This document shows positions 63,628 to 64,000 of a stretch of DNA of 64,000 bases, in pieces. This stretch comes from Tidjanibacter sp. (GTDB lineage: Bacteria > Bacteroidota > Bacteroidia > Bacteroidales > Rikenellaceae). The DNA lies in contig JAFVSJ010000005.1 in NCBI GenBank assembly GCA_017503805.1, positions 141,258 through 205,257 of the forward strand. Reading direction: 5' to 3'. The notes below the pieces were generated by a model. It did not search any database. It was not told the DNA's origin and saw only the letters and a list, made by a program, of their open reading frames with translations. The position numbers were made by a program, and so were the translations under genes. How positions within the stretch are numbered: the first letter of the stretch is position 1; each line of letters begins with the position of its first letter.

Positions 63628-64000
63628 CAATTGAAATTTGCGATTATTGATTGCAATTGTGCTGGTAAAAAGAAACTTTTATTAGTTCATTTGCTAAATT
63701 ATCGTAAAGTCCTACGCCGATAGTTCTATCTCCAACGGAGAAGAACGGGAGGGTGGGACAAGACATATGAAAAAGGCGTTTACTACGCTTTGGTTTTGAC
63801 GATCTGAAACTTCGCAACTTTCAATTACCTGTCAAAAACAAAGCAACGTGAATGCCCCTTAGGTGTGTTATATACATGCCTCAAATGCCGAATAGCCATG
63901 AGTGTATCCATACTTATGGTAACAAACGGTATAGAGGTTGTGTTATACATATCGGCGTGGGGCTTATGCGTTGCTCGTTTCGACAGGTAGGGCAATGCGA

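Larger units (their letters stand above)
60583..64000 (+). mobile_element. Left end of an integrative element inserted at tRNA-Phe
   Basis: Directly after the tRNA come a plus-strand tyrosine integrase, two minus-strand excisionase-type HTH genes and a palindrome-rich non-coding stretch, with base composition more AT-rich than the operons to the left. This is the usual order at the attL end of Bacteroidota integrative conjugative or mobilisable elements. The right end, cargo and transfer genes are outside the window, so the class of element is unknown. Confidence 0.8.
63053..64000. other. AT-rich, palindrome-dense non-coding region of the element
   Basis: 948 bp with no gene I can support. 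It contains direct repeats (63221-63277), inverted repeats (63335-63368), a run of four palindromes (63405-63500), a distant 11-bp inverted repeat (63514-63524 with 63748-63758), a -7-like TAACTTTG (63620-63627) and a hairpin (63723-63746). A frame from ATG 63852 (MPLRCVIYMPQMPNSHEC...) is open to the window end and could be the start of a small protein, but I do not recognise it. Confidence 0.6.

Noticed and set aside
63053-64000. CRISPR array
   Set aside because: The direct repeats at 63221-63277 occur only about two times, with a short 7-bp spacer, and no cas genes are present.

Overview
The window is a chromosomal segment of a Bacteroidota (Bacteroidales-like) bacterium. The lineage is inferred from three things. 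Many genes are preceded by the Bacteroidota-type -7 box TAnnTTTG, several with a TTG-like -33 element about 19 bp upstream, and Shine-Dalgarno sequences are weak. Gene families such as the DUF349-repeat protein, the ~660-aa YidC and the rnfBCDGEA order fit. The integrase at the right end is of the Bacteroidota conjugative-transposon type. A Rikenellaceae/Alistipes-like host is a guess, not a demonstrated fact.

Layout. 1-12.7 kb holds housekeeping genes: recA (cut by the window edge), bcp, dnaA, a phosphohexomutase, and a minus-strand run dapB-lepB-yigZ-uvrA-M16 peptidase-O-methyltransferase, with truA divergent from dapB. 12.8-30.0 kb is one long minus-strand purine operon, purE-L-C-F-M-N-H-D-folD-purB-purA-guaB-guaA. 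It covers every step from PRPP to AMP and GMP except purK. Upstream of purE is a structured, terminator-ended RNA region that may be a 6S-like RNA or an attenuating leader. 30.4-36.0 kb is the pyrimidine operon pyrC-K-D-F-E-B. It is preceded by a promoter, a 32-codon leader peptide and an intrinsic terminator arranged like the enterobacterial pyrBI attenuator. mutS (plus) follows, then two abutting gene remnants, then DUF349 protein-pyrG-yidC (minus). 45.3-49.3 kb carries a response regulator and ackA-ptb-buk (acyl-phosphate fermentation). 49.4-52.6 kb has a polysaccharide flippase, ftsB/divIC, hpt and a ZIP transporter. 52.7-60.2 kb is a nadE-rseC-rnfBCDGEA group, a Na+/H+-pumping ferredoxin:NAD oxidoreductase beside an NAD synthetase.

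From 60.5 kb a tRNA-Phe gene is followed by a tyrosine integrase, two excisionase-type HTH proteins and about 950 bp of AT-rich, palindrome-dense non-coding DNA. This is the left end of an integrative element that runs off the window.

Most interesting signals. (1) Glutamine-amidotransferase functions look eroded in three biosynthetic enzymes: GuaA has lost most of its glutaminase domain, NadE has Gly where the catalytic Cys should be, and PurF lacks the glutamine-binding Arg and Thr. PurL and PyrG keep theirs. This suggests ammonia-dependent synthesis of GMP, NAD and possibly phosphoribosylamine. (2) Aspartate transcarbamoylase is fused to only the zinc domain of PyrI, without the allosteric nucleotide-binding domain. 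(3) A pyrBI-like leader/attenuator precedes pyrC. (4) A rod-like RNA of about 200 nt precedes purE. (5) RnfG is duplicated internally and has two FMN domains. (6) The tRNA-Phe T-arm carries a mismatch that could be the scar of element integration.
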